NCBI RefSeq assembly: GCF_900119365.1
Contig: NZ_FPJO01000012.1
Coordinates: 62,001-126,000 of the forward strand
DNA length: 64,000 nucleotides
From: Streptomyces atratus
GTDB taxonomy: Bacteria; Actinomycetota; Actinomycetes; Streptomycetales; Streptomycetaceae
Direction: 5' to 3'
Positions 53,447 to 61,996 of this stretch are shown here, piece after piece. The notes below the pieces were generated by a model, which saw nothing but the letters and a program-made list of their open reading frames with translations, searched no databases and had not been told where the DNA came from. The position numbers were made by a program, and so were the translations under genes. Numbering within the stretch: position 1 is the first letter of the stretch; each line of letters begins with the position of its first letter.

Positions 53447-54454
53447 TCAGGCCGCGAAGTGCTCGGAGAGGGACTCCCGTTCGTCGACCTCGACGAGATC
53501 GGGACGGGTGTAGCGTTCCGCGCGGGCGTGGTAGTCGAAGTCGCCCCGGACCAGCCCGCGGTAGTCCCGTACGCACCGCTCCAGAGCGGCCCGGGTGGGG
53601 CCCTGGATGCCGGCCGCCTCGATCTCCTCGATCAGCTCCTTCTCGGCGCGCTGCACCCGCTGCGCGATCTCCGCGAGCTGCCCCCCGGCCTCGTCGACGG
53701 CCTCCTGGAGCGTGCATCCGCGATCGCGCTGGATGAGACGTACCGCATTGTGCTCGTATCCGAGCAGCGCCTCCTTCTCGAAGGAACAGATGTCGTTGCA
53801 GAGCCCCGAGTGATCGGTCACGGCATTGCGCAGCGCGATGTACGCGGGAAGGCTCCGGGCCGATTCCGGCAGGTCGATCCCGGCTGTGATCTCGTGGAGA
53901 TCGAGAAAGGGCTGCATGGCCACCGAGTCCCGGCGGTGCTTCACGAATTCGGTCCGGGTCGGCGCCTGCCCGGCGGCCCGCTCGACGGCCTCCGCGTAGT
54001 AGGTCCACAGCCAGGCGACCGTGTCCCGCCGGAACTGCCGGATCCAGCGCGCCGAACGGTCCCGGTACGTCCGGGTCCGCAGCCCGACGAGCGCCTGCTC
54101 CATGGCGCCGCGCGGCGGGCCGCCGTCGAGCACGGTGACCAGCCGGTCGATCGCCGCCTCGCACATGCGCGGATCACGTCCGGCAGGCCCGTCGTCGAAC
54201 TCGTCGTCGACGAGGAAGGCCCAGAAGAGCCACTGGCAGAAGAGATCGAGATGCTGCTGCGAGGCGGTCGGGAATATCAGGGATATCCAGAGTTCGGGCC
54301 TGGTCCGGATCATCTTCTTCCGGGCCACCGGGGAGAGCGCGAGGCCATTGGATTCGGCCCATTCCCATGCTGCTTCTCTGGTCTCCTCGATGCCGGGATT
54401 GCATCCGGTGCTCTGGAACGGCATGTGAAACGCTGGCAGCGCAATCTGGCTCAT
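53447..54454 (-). CDS. Class I terpene synthase (sesquiterpene-cyclase-like)
   Basis: 335 residues, typical bacterial terpene cyclase. The Asp-rich metal motif is DDEFDD (residues 83-88), unusually acidic for the DDxx(x)D/E box. The NSE triad NDICSFEKE is at 220-228, and HARAERY near the C-terminus carries the RY pair. It ionises a prenyl diphosphate (usually farnesyl) with three Mg ions. Start ATG 54454 follows GAGGGG by 5 bases; a longer in-frame start is poorly conserved. No tailoring gene is adjacent, so it looks like an orphan cyclase. Product is unpredictable. Confidence 0.9.
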   Translation of the reverse strand: MSQIALPAFHMPFQSTGCNPGIEETREAAWEWAESNGLALSPVARKKMIRTRPELWISLIFPTASQQHLDLFCQWLFWAFLVDDEFDDGPAGRDPRMCEAAIDRLVTVLDGGPPRGAMEQALVGLRTRTYRDRSARWIRQFRRDTVAWLWTYYAEAVERAAGQAPTRTEFVKHRRDSVAMQPFLDLHEITAGIDLPESARSLPAYIALRNAVTDHSGLCNDICSFEKEALLGYEHNAVRLIQRDRGCTLQEAVDEAGGQLAEIAQRVQRAEKELIEEIEAAGIQGPTRAALERCVRDYRGLVRGDFDYHARAERYTRPDLVEVDERESLSEHFAA

Positions 54455-54927
54455 TGGTGCCCCTCGTCGAAACGATTCGGATGAACGATACGAACGGGTA
54501 TCCGGTCGGACTCGCGTGTCGGCGCCGGGTACGCATCGGGGGGACGGGCCGCCCGTACCCGCCGACCCTGGCCGGAGGCTCACCGTGCGAGACGGGGCAG
54601 TCATTCCTGCTCACTCTCCTCCGCCGGGGTTCGGGGCATCGGGACCGGGCCTTCGGGCCCGCGGTGGCAATCGCCCTTGGTACAGGACGGCGGCATCACC
54701 ATGCGTGACCCCCAGTCAACCCCGTGTGGGGGTGAGAGGGAAGCCGTTTGTGACCGAAAGTGCTTGATCGTCAGGAACGAGTGAACATCTCTGAGCAGTT
54801 GGTGACCTCTTGCGTGATCGCCTGCGGGCGGCGAGGGGGCCCGCTCGGGCAGTCCGCGCCGTCGATTTCACGCCGCCGCCTCGCCACCCCTTGCCGCCGC
54901 CCCGTTCCACCGCCGCGGACAAGCCGA
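54455..54927. other. Gene-free stretch between terpene synthase and T7SS terminator
   Basis: About 470 bases with no frame that looks protein-like on either strand. The terpene synthase promoter must lie near 54470-54700. A moderately A/T-rich patch at 54740-54810 is a possible promoter or operator. I could not assign hexamers. Confidence 0.4.
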
Positions 54928-54960
54928 CGGCCCCGTCCCGGTTTCCCCGGGACGGGGCCG
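54928..54960. terminator. Strong terminator closing the type VII secretion operon
   Basis: A perfect 14-bp stem CGGCCCCGTCCCGG (54928-54941) / CCGGGACGGGGCCG (54947-54960) with a 5-base loop, 15 bases beyond the last operon gene on the minus strand. Confidence 0.8.
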
Positions 54961-54975
54961 TACGCCGTGTCTTCC

Positions 54976-56394
54976 TCAGGCGCCCTTCAGGTGCCGCATC
55001 AGCCGCTCGAAGTCCTGCCAGCCCGACAGGTCCGACGGATCGCCCGGCAACGGGTAGTACAGCGCCGGACGGGACCTCGGGCCGAGCTGGACGGGCGGCT
55101 CGGAGAGCGGGGTGCGCCGGGCGCGGTCGCCGGGCATCTCGCGCACCTCCTCCGCACCGAGCACGAAGGCCAGCGGGACCCCCGGCCCCTCGAAGCGCGG
55201 CGGCACGGCCAGGTCGCGCCGCGCCTTGCGGAGTTGGACCAGCATCGACTGGAGGTGATGACGGGTCGCGAGCACCTCGGCCACCCGGGGCAGGACGTCC
55301 AGCGGGGGCTCCTCGCCGGGGCCGTAACCGAACGCCAGCGTGACGTCCTCCTCCACACCCGCCTTCGTACGGCTGATGCGGACCGTGGCCAGGCCCGGCC
55401 GGTCCGGGCTGCCGACCACCACGAGCCAGGTCGGCTCGGGCGCCCGGTCGAAGGCGACATCGGTCAGCCTGCGCAGCGACCACGGCAGGTTGGCGGGCTC
55501 GGCGGTGCCCCACCCCGCCGGGGCCTGCCCCGTCAGCTCCTGCCACACCGCTTCCAGGGCCCCGCCCAGCACCAGCCGGTCGTCCGCCGGGTGGACCGCG
55601 CGGAACGAGATCGCCAGCTGACGCTCACCGGTGTCCGTGACCTCCTGGTAGGCGGCGGCCACCGGTGTGCGCGGGTCCTCGGGAGTGGCGTCGGCCGACT
55701 CGACCGTCGCGAACATGCCGTTCTGCCAGCGCAGTACGGCACCGGACAGACCGTCGTAGTAGCCGTCCTTCTCGTCCTGCACCACCCACCGCGAGGGCCA
55801 GCCGCTCAGGCTGTTGCGTACGGCGGGGGAGAGCGTGGCACCCGGCGAGGTGACGATCTGGAGCCCCAGCTCGGCATTGGCCGCGGCCCGGAACGCGTCC
55901 GAGAGCCAGGCCGTCATGGCGATCACCGGACGGTCCTGGATGATGACGGCCACCTTGTCGGTGAGCGCGTCCACGGCGGGCTGCGCGGCGGCGGGCGTGG
56001 GCGCGACGCTCACCCCGTCGGTCTTCACCACCGCGAGGGAACGCGCGGCCTCCGGCGGCCAGGCGGAGCCCCCGGCCAGGGTGGCGATCCGGGCCGCGAA
56101 GGTGCCCGCGAGCAGCTCGGCCTCCTCGACACCGGTGGTGGCGCGGGCCTCCGTCCACCAGAACGGGACCGGCGGCGCGGTGGCCCCGAGCAGCCGCTCG
56201 GCCTCGCCCGCCACCTGCACCAGCAACGGCGCCTCGATGGAGACGAGCGGCCGGCCCTGTTCGTCGCAGAGCTGCACGACGGCATCCTCGCCCGCCGTCC
56301 CCACCAGCTTGTCCGGGCCGCCCGCGAGCAGGCCCGCGAGCACGGTCAGCGGGTCGGGCATGCGCGTGGTGAGGGCGATGACGTCCTTGGTCAT
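54976..56394 (-). CDS. DUF6177-like protein of the type VII secretion operon
   Basis: 472 residues. No signal peptide and no membrane helix. It has no enzymatic motif I can name. It matches, as I recall, the DUF6177 family that lies at Streptomyces ESX/T7SS loci. It starts 82 bases after eccC and is the last gene before the terminator. Features: an N-terminal hydrophobic-rich region, and a C-terminal block ending DLSGWQDFERLMRHLKGA. It may be a cytoplasmic chaperone or regulator of secretion. Function unknown. Confidence 0.75.
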   Translation of the reverse strand: MTKDVIALTTRMPDPLTVLAGLLAGGPDKLVGTAGEDAVVQLCDEQGRPLVSIEAPLLVQVAGEAERLLGATAPPVPFWWTEARATTGVEEAELLAGTFAARIATLAGGSAWPPEAARSLAVVKTDGVSVAPTPAAAQPAVDALTDKVAVIIQDRPVIAMTAWLSDAFRAAANAELGLQIVTSPGATLSPAVRNSLSGWPSRWVVQDEKDGYYDGLSGAVLRWQNGMFATVESADATPEDPRTPVAAAYQEVTDTGERQLAISFRAVHPADDRLVLGGALEAVWQELTGQAPAGWGTAEPANLPWSLRRLTDVAFDRAPEPTWLVVVGSPDRPGLATVRISRTKAGVEEDVTLAFGYGPGEEPPLDVLPRVAEVLATRHHLQSMLVQLRKARRDLAVPPRFEGPGVPLAFVLGAEEVREMPGDRARRTPLSEPPVQLGPRSRPALYYPLPGDPSDLSGWQDFERLMRHLKGA

Positions 56395-56476
56395 GTGGTC
56401 GGCCGTTCCTTCTTCGTCCGGGGTGCGGATGTGCGGTGGGCAGCGGTTCGCGGACGCGGGACCGCTCCCGGGCGCG

Positions 56477-59400
56477 TCACTCCGCGGTGTACACGGTCTG
56501 GATCAGACGGTTGGGCTGGCCCCTGCGGATGAACACACCGCGCCCCGGCGGCTGCTGGGTCGCGTACACACCGGGGAACAGCTGGCCCTCGCTGCGGTCG
56601 CCCGCCATCAGGAGCGCCGAGGCCCCCGACTCGCGCAGACCCAGCATCAGCGGGTCGTACATGCCGCGCGAGGCGCCCGCGACCCGGCGGGTCAGCACGA
56701 AGTGGAGCCCGATGTCCACGGCGGAGGGGATGTACGGCAGGAACGGGTCGAGCGGCGACTGCCCGGCCGTGGTCAGCACGTCGTAGTCGTCGACGAGGAT
56801 CACGATCCGCGGACCGCTGCCCCAGCTGCCGGGCTCCAGGTCCTCGGTGTCCGCCCGGTCGTCCGGCAGCCGCTTCTCCAGCTCGGTGGCGATACCGGCG
56901 GCCAGACCCGCGCACATCTTGGGGTTGTACGCGTAGCCGCCGCGGAACTCCTCCGGGATCGCGCCGCGCAGACCGCGCCGCGGGTCCATGACGGCGAAGA
57001 CCAGCTCGTCCTCGCCGTATCGCTCGATCAGCCCGCCGGCGATCGTCTTCAGCAGGTTCGTCTTGCCGCACTCGCTGTCGCCCAGGATCAGCAGATGCTG
57101 GTCGTGGTGGAACAGGTCGAGCACGGCGGGCGCCAGCGCCGTCTGGTCCAGGCCGATCGGCACCCGCTTGGGCTCGGCGACCGGGCCCGGCAGCAGATGC
57201 GGCTCCAGGACGTGCGGCAGGATCCGCACCGGCTGGGCGACCTCGCCGCTCCAGGTGGCGCGGATCGTACGGGCGGTGTGCTCCAGGACCGCGCCCAGGT
57301 CCGAGACGTCCGCGAGCCCGTCCGTGCGCGCCAGCGCGACCTGCGCGAAGAGCTTGCCGTCGGTGAGGATGCGGCCCGGCTCGTCGGGCGACAGGGTCTG
57401 CGCCAGCTTCCGGTCGATGCTGGACTCGCTGGGATCGTTGAGCCGCAGCTCGACCCGGGTGCCGAAGTTCGACTGGGTGGCGATGCGCACGTCGTTCCAG
57501 CGGAGCATGCCCGCGACGACGTGGATGCCGTAGCCGCCACCGCGCTTGAGGATGTCGACGACGGCGTCGTCCAGCTCGTCGAAGTCGTCGCGCAGCGCAC
57601 CGAAACCGTCGATGATCATCACGATCTCCGCCGAGGCCAGCTGCGGCAGCCGGCCTGCCGCGTGCAGCGAACGCAGCTGCTCCACGGAGTCGATGTTGTG
57701 CTCGCGGAAGAGCTCCTCGCGGACCGCGAGCATGCCCCGCACCTCCTCCACGGTGCGTCCCGCGCGCTCCCGGTCCGCGCGGCCGGCCACACCGCCGACG
57801 TGCGGCAGCCCCGACACGGCCTGGAGACCGCCGCCGACCAGGTCGAGGCCGTAGACGCCGACCTCCTGCGGGGTGTGGGTCAGCGAGATCGCCAGCGCGA
57901 GCGTGCGCAGCAGCGTCGTCTTGCCGGCCTGCGGACCGCCGATGACCGCGACGTGACCGCCCGCCACCGTGAGGTCCAGATACCACAGGCCCTGCCACTG
58001 CTTGGTCGGGTCGTCGAGCAGCCCCAGCGGCACCTGGAGCGGACCGCGCCGCGCGGCCAGCTGCATCCCGCGCGGGCCCACGTCCAGCGGCCCCGCGACC
58101 TTGTCCAGGGCGACGGCACCGGGCAGCGGCGGCAGCCAGATCCGGCGCACCGGACCGGCCGCCTCCCGCAGCTGGTCGACGATGACACCCATCTCGGTCG
58201 GCCCGGTCTCCCGGCGCCGCACCTTCGGCTCCTCGCCCGAGGTCTCCGGCTCGGCCAGGGTGTTGAACGCCTCGTACTCCAGGGCGAGCGGACCGGCGTC
58301 CTCCTCCTGCGTACGCTGCACCGGGCCCCGGTACGCGCCCGAGACATAGCTCGCCTTGAAGCGCTCGTAGTGACTGGTGTCGACCTTGAGATAGCCGAAA
58401 CCGGGCAGCGGCGGCAGATGGAAGGCGTCCGTGGTGTCCAGGACCGTGCGCGACTCGTCGGCGGAGAACGTACGCAGACCGAGCCGGTACGAGAGATAGG
58501 TGTCCAGGCCCTTGAGCTTGCCGCCCTCGATCCGCTGGCTGGACAGCAGCAGATGCACACCGATGGAGCGGCCGATACGGCCGATGGACAGGAACAGGTC
58601 GATGAAGTCCGGCTTCGCGGTGAGGAGTTCACCGAACTCGTCGATCACGACGAACAGGTGCGGCAGCGGATCCAGATCGGGCCGCCGGTCCGCGCGCAGC
58701 GCCGCGTAGTCACCGATGTCGGCGACATTGCCCGCGTCCTTGAGCACCTGCTGGCGCCGCTTGACCTCACCCGCGAGCGAGGCGTGCACCCGCTCGACGA
58801 GGCCCGCCTGGTTCTCCAGGTTGGTGATGACACCGGCCACGTGCGGCAGCTCCGCGAACGGGGCGAAGGTCGCACCGCCCTTGTAGTCGACCAGGACCAG
58901 CGCGAGGTCCTCCGGCGGGTGCGTGGCCACCAGGGCCAGGACCAGGGTGCGCAGCAGCTCCGACTTGCCGGAACCGGTCGCCCCGACACAGAGTCCGTGC
59001 GGCCCCATGCCCAGCTCGGAGGACTCCTTGAGGTCCAGGAGCACCGGCTGGTGGGAGTCGCTGATGCCGATCGGCACGCGCAGGAAGGCACGTTCACCGC
59101 GCGGTGCCCACATGTGCGAGAGGTCGAGCTGTGCCACGTCGTCGATGCCGAGCAGGTCGGCGAAGTCGACGGGCCCGGACAGCGGGGCGTCCACCAGAGA
59201 TTCGGCGGACAGCCGCATCGGCGCCAGCATCCGGGCCAGGCCCTCGGCGAACGGGATGCTGACCTCGTCCACGGTGCCGTGGGCGCTGATCGGTTCCTGC
59301 TCGCGCAGGTCCTCGATGACCACCCCGTCGCCGTCGACGGTGATCCGTACGCTGACGTGTCCCGGCTCCTGGACCCGGTGTTCGAGCAGGTGGAGCACGC

Positions 59401-60448
59401 TGACGCCCATCTCGCGCAGCCCGACCGCGTCGTCCGGGCGCGGCAGTTCGACGGCGTCCTCGCCGTGCCCGTCGGTGACGACGAGCAGCCGGGACGTCAT
59501 GGACAGCGCGTCCTTCCCGGACAGACCGCGCCGAACCTCGGCCGCGTACGAGGCGCGGCGGCGCAGCTCCGGACCGATCTGGCGGGCCAGCTGGGGCGCG
59601 GACGGGGCGATCCGGCGGGCGGCGACCGGGCCGTCGAACTGCTCGGTGTCGAGCAGGTGCGGCATCCACTTGGCCCACTCCCAGTCGGCCAGCCGGTCAC
59701 CGGGCACGGCGAGCGCCATCGCGACATCGTCGGGGGCGTGCGTGGCGGCGGTCTGGACGAGCAGGGCGCGCGCGACGCGCAGACAGTCCTCGCGGGGGCC
59801 GATGACGCTGATGTTGCCGACCCGGTCGAGCGGGACGGTGAGCGGGAGTTCGGTACCGGTACGGAAGCGGTCCATCAGCGCGGACGCCTCGTTGAGCATG
59901 AAGGTGTCGGGCGGCGAGAGGACGGACGATCCCTGCTGGGCGACCTTCAGATCGCGTACCGGCATCTCACCCGTGCCGACGCGGACCCGCAGGAAGTCGC
60001 CGTCGAGCCGGCGCCGCTCCCAGACCCGGGCAGGGTCGCGCACTATGTCGTACAGGGCGTGCGGCGGCGGATTGAGGACATCGGCCCGCTCGGCCCGCCG
60101 GCGCTCCTCGACCGACAGCTCCTCGCGCAGGTCCTCCAGATAGGCGAGGTAGGCCTCGCGCTGGGTGCGGCGGGTGCGCTGGGCCTTGCCGCGCTGCGAG
60201 AAGACGAGCGCCACGGAGCCGATGACGGTGACGACGAGGATGATCGCACCGAGCCCCGCGAACTGACTGTTGCGTACGACCGTCATCATCACGACGGAGG
60301 ACATCACACCGGCGACGGGCAACAACGACATCGCGATGTTGCCCGACTTGCCCTCGGGCAGGTTCGGCGGGGCCTCGATGGTGCGCGCCTCGGAGGCGGC
60401 CGGCGGCCGGGTGGTCCTGGCCGGGCGGTGGATCAGTCGGGTACTCAT
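56477..60448 (-). CDS. eccC: Type VII secretion ATPase EccC (fused EccCa/EccCb)
   Basis: 1323 residues, the full-length fused form. Two membrane helices lie at ~38-58 and ~64-82. Three FtsK/SpoIIIE ATPase modules follow: Walker A GATGSGKS at about 488, GGPQAGKT at about 836 and GDSECGKT at about 1122, with Walker B segments LFVVIDEFGEL, VMIIDGFGAL and IVILVDDYDVL. Only the first has the canonical DE, as in other EccC proteins. It drives export of WXG100 proteins; C-terminal domains recognise substrates. Bounded by the MinD-like gene upstream and the DUF6177-like gene downstream. Confidence 0.95.
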   Translation of the reverse strand: MSTRLIHRPARTTRPPAASEARTIEAPPNLPEGKSGNIAMSLLPVAGVMSSVVMMTVVRNSQFAGLGAIILVVTVIGSVALVFSQRGKAQRTRRTQREAYLAYLEDLREELSVEERRRAERADVLNPPPHALYDIVRDPARVWERRRLDGDFLRVRVGTGEMPVRDLKVAQQGSSVLSPPDTFMLNEASALMDRFRTGTELPLTVPLDRVGNISVIGPREDCLRVARALLVQTAATHAPDDVAMALAVPGDRLADWEWAKWMPHLLDTEQFDGPVAARRIAPSAPQLARQIGPELRRRASYAAEVRRGLSGKDALSMTSRLLVVTDGHGEDAVELPRPDDAVGLREMGVSVLHLLEHRVQEPGHVSVRITVDGDGVVIEDLREQEPISAHGTVDEVSIPFAEGLARMLAPMRLSAESLVDAPLSGPVDFADLLGIDDVAQLDLSHMWAPRGERAFLRVPIGISDSHQPVLLDLKESSELGMGPHGLCVGATGSGKSELLRTLVLALVATHPPEDLALVLVDYKGGATFAPFAELPHVAGVITNLENQAGLVERVHASLAGEVKRRQQVLKDAGNVADIGDYAALRADRRPDLDPLPHLFVVIDEFGELLTAKPDFIDLFLSIGRIGRSIGVHLLLSSQRIEGGKLKGLDTYLSYRLGLRTFSADESRTVLDTTDAFHLPPLPGFGYLKVDTSHYERFKASYVSGAYRGPVQRTQEEDAGPLALEYEAFNTLAEPETSGEEPKVRRRETGPTEMGVIVDQLREAAGPVRRIWLPPLPGAVALDKVAGPLDVGPRGMQLAARRGPLQVPLGLLDDPTKQWQGLWYLDLTVAGGHVAVIGGPQAGKTTLLRTLALAISLTHTPQEVGVYGLDLVGGGLQAVSGLPHVGGVAGRADRERAGRTVEEVRGMLAVREELFREHNIDSVEQLRSLHAAGRLPQLASAEIVMIIDGFGALRDDFDELDDAVVDILKRGGGYGIHVVAGMLRWNDVRIATQSNFGTRVELRLNDPSESSIDRKLAQTLSPDEPGRILTDGKLFAQVALARTDGLADVSDLGAVLEHTARTIRATWSGEVAQPVRILPHVLEPHLLPGPVAEPKRVPIGLDQTALAPAVLDLFHHDQHLLILGDSECGKTNLLKTIAGGLIERYGEDELVFAVMDPRRGLRGAIPEEFRGGYAYNPKMCAGLAAGIATELEKRLPDDRADTEDLEPGSWGSGPRIVILVDDYDVLTTAGQSPLDPFLPYIPSAVDIGLHFVLTRRVAGASRGMYDPLMLGLRESGASALLMAGDRSEGQLFPGVYATQQPPGRGVFIRRGQPNRLIQTVYTAE

Positions 60449-60512
60449 CGTCGTCCGTCACTCGGGGTCGGGTCAGGTCGGCATCGGGACCGGTGGGTGC
60501 TGCCGATCGTGA

Positions 60513-61943
60513 TCAGTGGTGCTGCTGGGAGAGCCGGAACACGTCCGCGGCGAGCCGGGTGGCGGCCTCCCGGGTCGCGTGCGCCAGGAGTTCGGTACGG
60601 ATCTCGCCGCCGGCCGCCAGATGCCGGTCGTACGGCAGCACCTGGACACTCGCGCCGGTGGCCTTCAGCTTCTGTGCCGCCTCTTCGAGATCGAGCCCGG
60701 GGTGCGGCACCAGTTCGCTGAGCACGACGACCGTGCCGGCGATCACCTGCCGGGGCAGCGACTGCATCCACGTCAGGACCGCGTACGTGCTGGTGATGCC
60801 CTCCAGCGTGGCGGGGGCGGCCAGCACCCGGGCCTGGGCGGCGGACAGCGCGACCCGGGCGACCTCGGCGGGCAGCGTCTCGCAGTCGACGACGGTGACG
60901 CCGAAGTAGCGGCGCAGCGAGACCATGACCCGCTCGTACGCCCTGCTGTCCAGCATCGCGCCGATCTGGCCCTGACTGCCGGGCAGCAGCCAGGCGTTGC
61001 CGGGGAGCTGGACGAGATAGCCGGTGATGTCCAGCAGCGACATCTGCGGCTCGATGATGCCCGCCAGGTCACCGGTGGTCCAGCGCAGCGACTCGGCGCC
61101 GAGCCGCAGCGGCAGCGAGCCGAGCGCCGGATCGGCCTCGACGAAGAGGACCGGGTCCTGGCGGTAGTGCGCGTACGTGGTGCCGAGCAGCGCGGCGACG
61201 GTCGACTTGCCCGCGCCGCCCCGGATGGAGGTGACGGCGATCTGCCGGCCGGTCGTCACCGGCTGCTGGAGGATCTCGGCGGTGGCGGTGGTACGGGCGA
61301 CCTCGCGCGCGGCCGAGGACGACACGCTCACCCGCAGGGCGCGCGCGGCCCGCGTGGCGAACGGCTCGCCGCGCCGCGCCTTGCGCCCGACGGCGGCCAG
61401 CGCCCGGTCCACCACGGGCCGGGAGTCGGGGGTGTGGTGGGGCCGGGTGCCCGGGGTGTACGCGGGCTGCGCCTGGGGCTGCTCCGGCTGCGGCTGCGGC
61501 TGCGCGACGGGGGGCGCGACCACACCCTGGTGTCCCTGGTGGCCGGGGTGCTGCTGGGGCGGCTGGTGCTGTTCCTCGTAACCGGCGTACTGCTGCTGCG
61601 CCGCCTGCTGTTCCGGGTGCCCGGCGTACTGCCGCTGTGGCTGCTGCTCTTGGTAACCGGGGTGTGGCTGGGCCGGCTGCTGTTCCTGATAGCCGGCGTA
61701 CTGCTGGGGCTGTTGGGGCTGCTGGTAGTTGGGGTGCTGCTGGGGCGCCCCGTAGCCGTGGGCGTTCTGTGCGGGCAGGCCGGGACCCGGCGCGGCGGCA
61801 CCGTACGGCTGACCGTCCTGACCGCCCTGACCCTGCGCGGGCGCACCGTGCCCCTGACCGCCGGGGCCCTGCGCGCCCTCCTGGGCGGCGCCGCTCCTCA
61901 TGGCGCGCAGCACATCGCCCTGCCAGTTGTCTTCGTTCGGCAT
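60513..61943 (-). CDS. MinD/ParA-like ATPase with Pro/Gln/Tyr-repeat N-terminus
   Basis: 476 residues. Residues ~1-170 are disordered, with repeated Tyr-Ala-Gly-Tyr/His-(Gln/Pro)n units (QYAGYQEQQ, PGYQEQQPQ, QYAGHPEQQ, QYAGYEEQH) and many Gln/Pro/His. The C-terminal half is a MinD/ParA-type P-loop ATPase: deviant Walker A RGGAGKSTVA at 241-250, and EADPALGSLPLRLG. It lies between eccD and eccC, as in Streptomyces ESX loci, with a 52-base gap to EccD. It may position or regulate the secretion machine. Start ATG 61943, AAGGG 7 bases upstream. Confidence 0.88.
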   Translation of the reverse strand: MPNEDNWQGDVLRAMRSGAAQEGAQGPGGQGHGAPAQGQGGQDGQPYGAAAPGPGLPAQNAHGYGAPQQHPNYQQPQQPQQYAGYQEQQPAQPHPGYQEQQPQRQYAGHPEQQAAQQQYAGYEEQHQPPQQHPGHQGHQGVVAPPVAQPQPQPEQPQAQPAYTPGTRPHHTPDSRPVVDRALAAVGRKARRGEPFATRAARALRVSVSSSAAREVARTTATAEILQQPVTTGRQIAVTSIRGGAGKSTVAALLGTTYAHYRQDPVLFVEADPALGSLPLRLGAESLRWTTGDLAGIIEPQMSLLDITGYLVQLPGNAWLLPGSQGQIGAMLDSRAYERVMVSLRRYFGVTVVDCETLPAEVARVALSAAQARVLAAPATLEGITSTYAVLTWMQSLPRQVIAGTVVVLSELVPHPGLDLEEAAQKLKATGASVQVLPYDRHLAAGGEIRTELLAHATREAATRLAADVFRLSQQHH

Positions 61944-61996
61944 GTCTGCCCTTCTTTTTCGCCCTGCTGCCCCGCCCGGAGCACCTGCGCGTCGAC

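Noticed and set aside
55814..60721. Long plus-strand open frame antisense to eccC
   Set aside because: High-GC genomes leave long open frames opposite real genes. The minus strand encodes recognisable EccC motifs, and the plus frame has none.
61480..61760. DNA tandem repeat array or CRISPR in the MinD-like gene
   Set aside because: The repetition is protein-coding (Gln/Pro/Tyr units) in frame with the ATPase, and the unit length and spacing vary; there are no CRISPR spacers.
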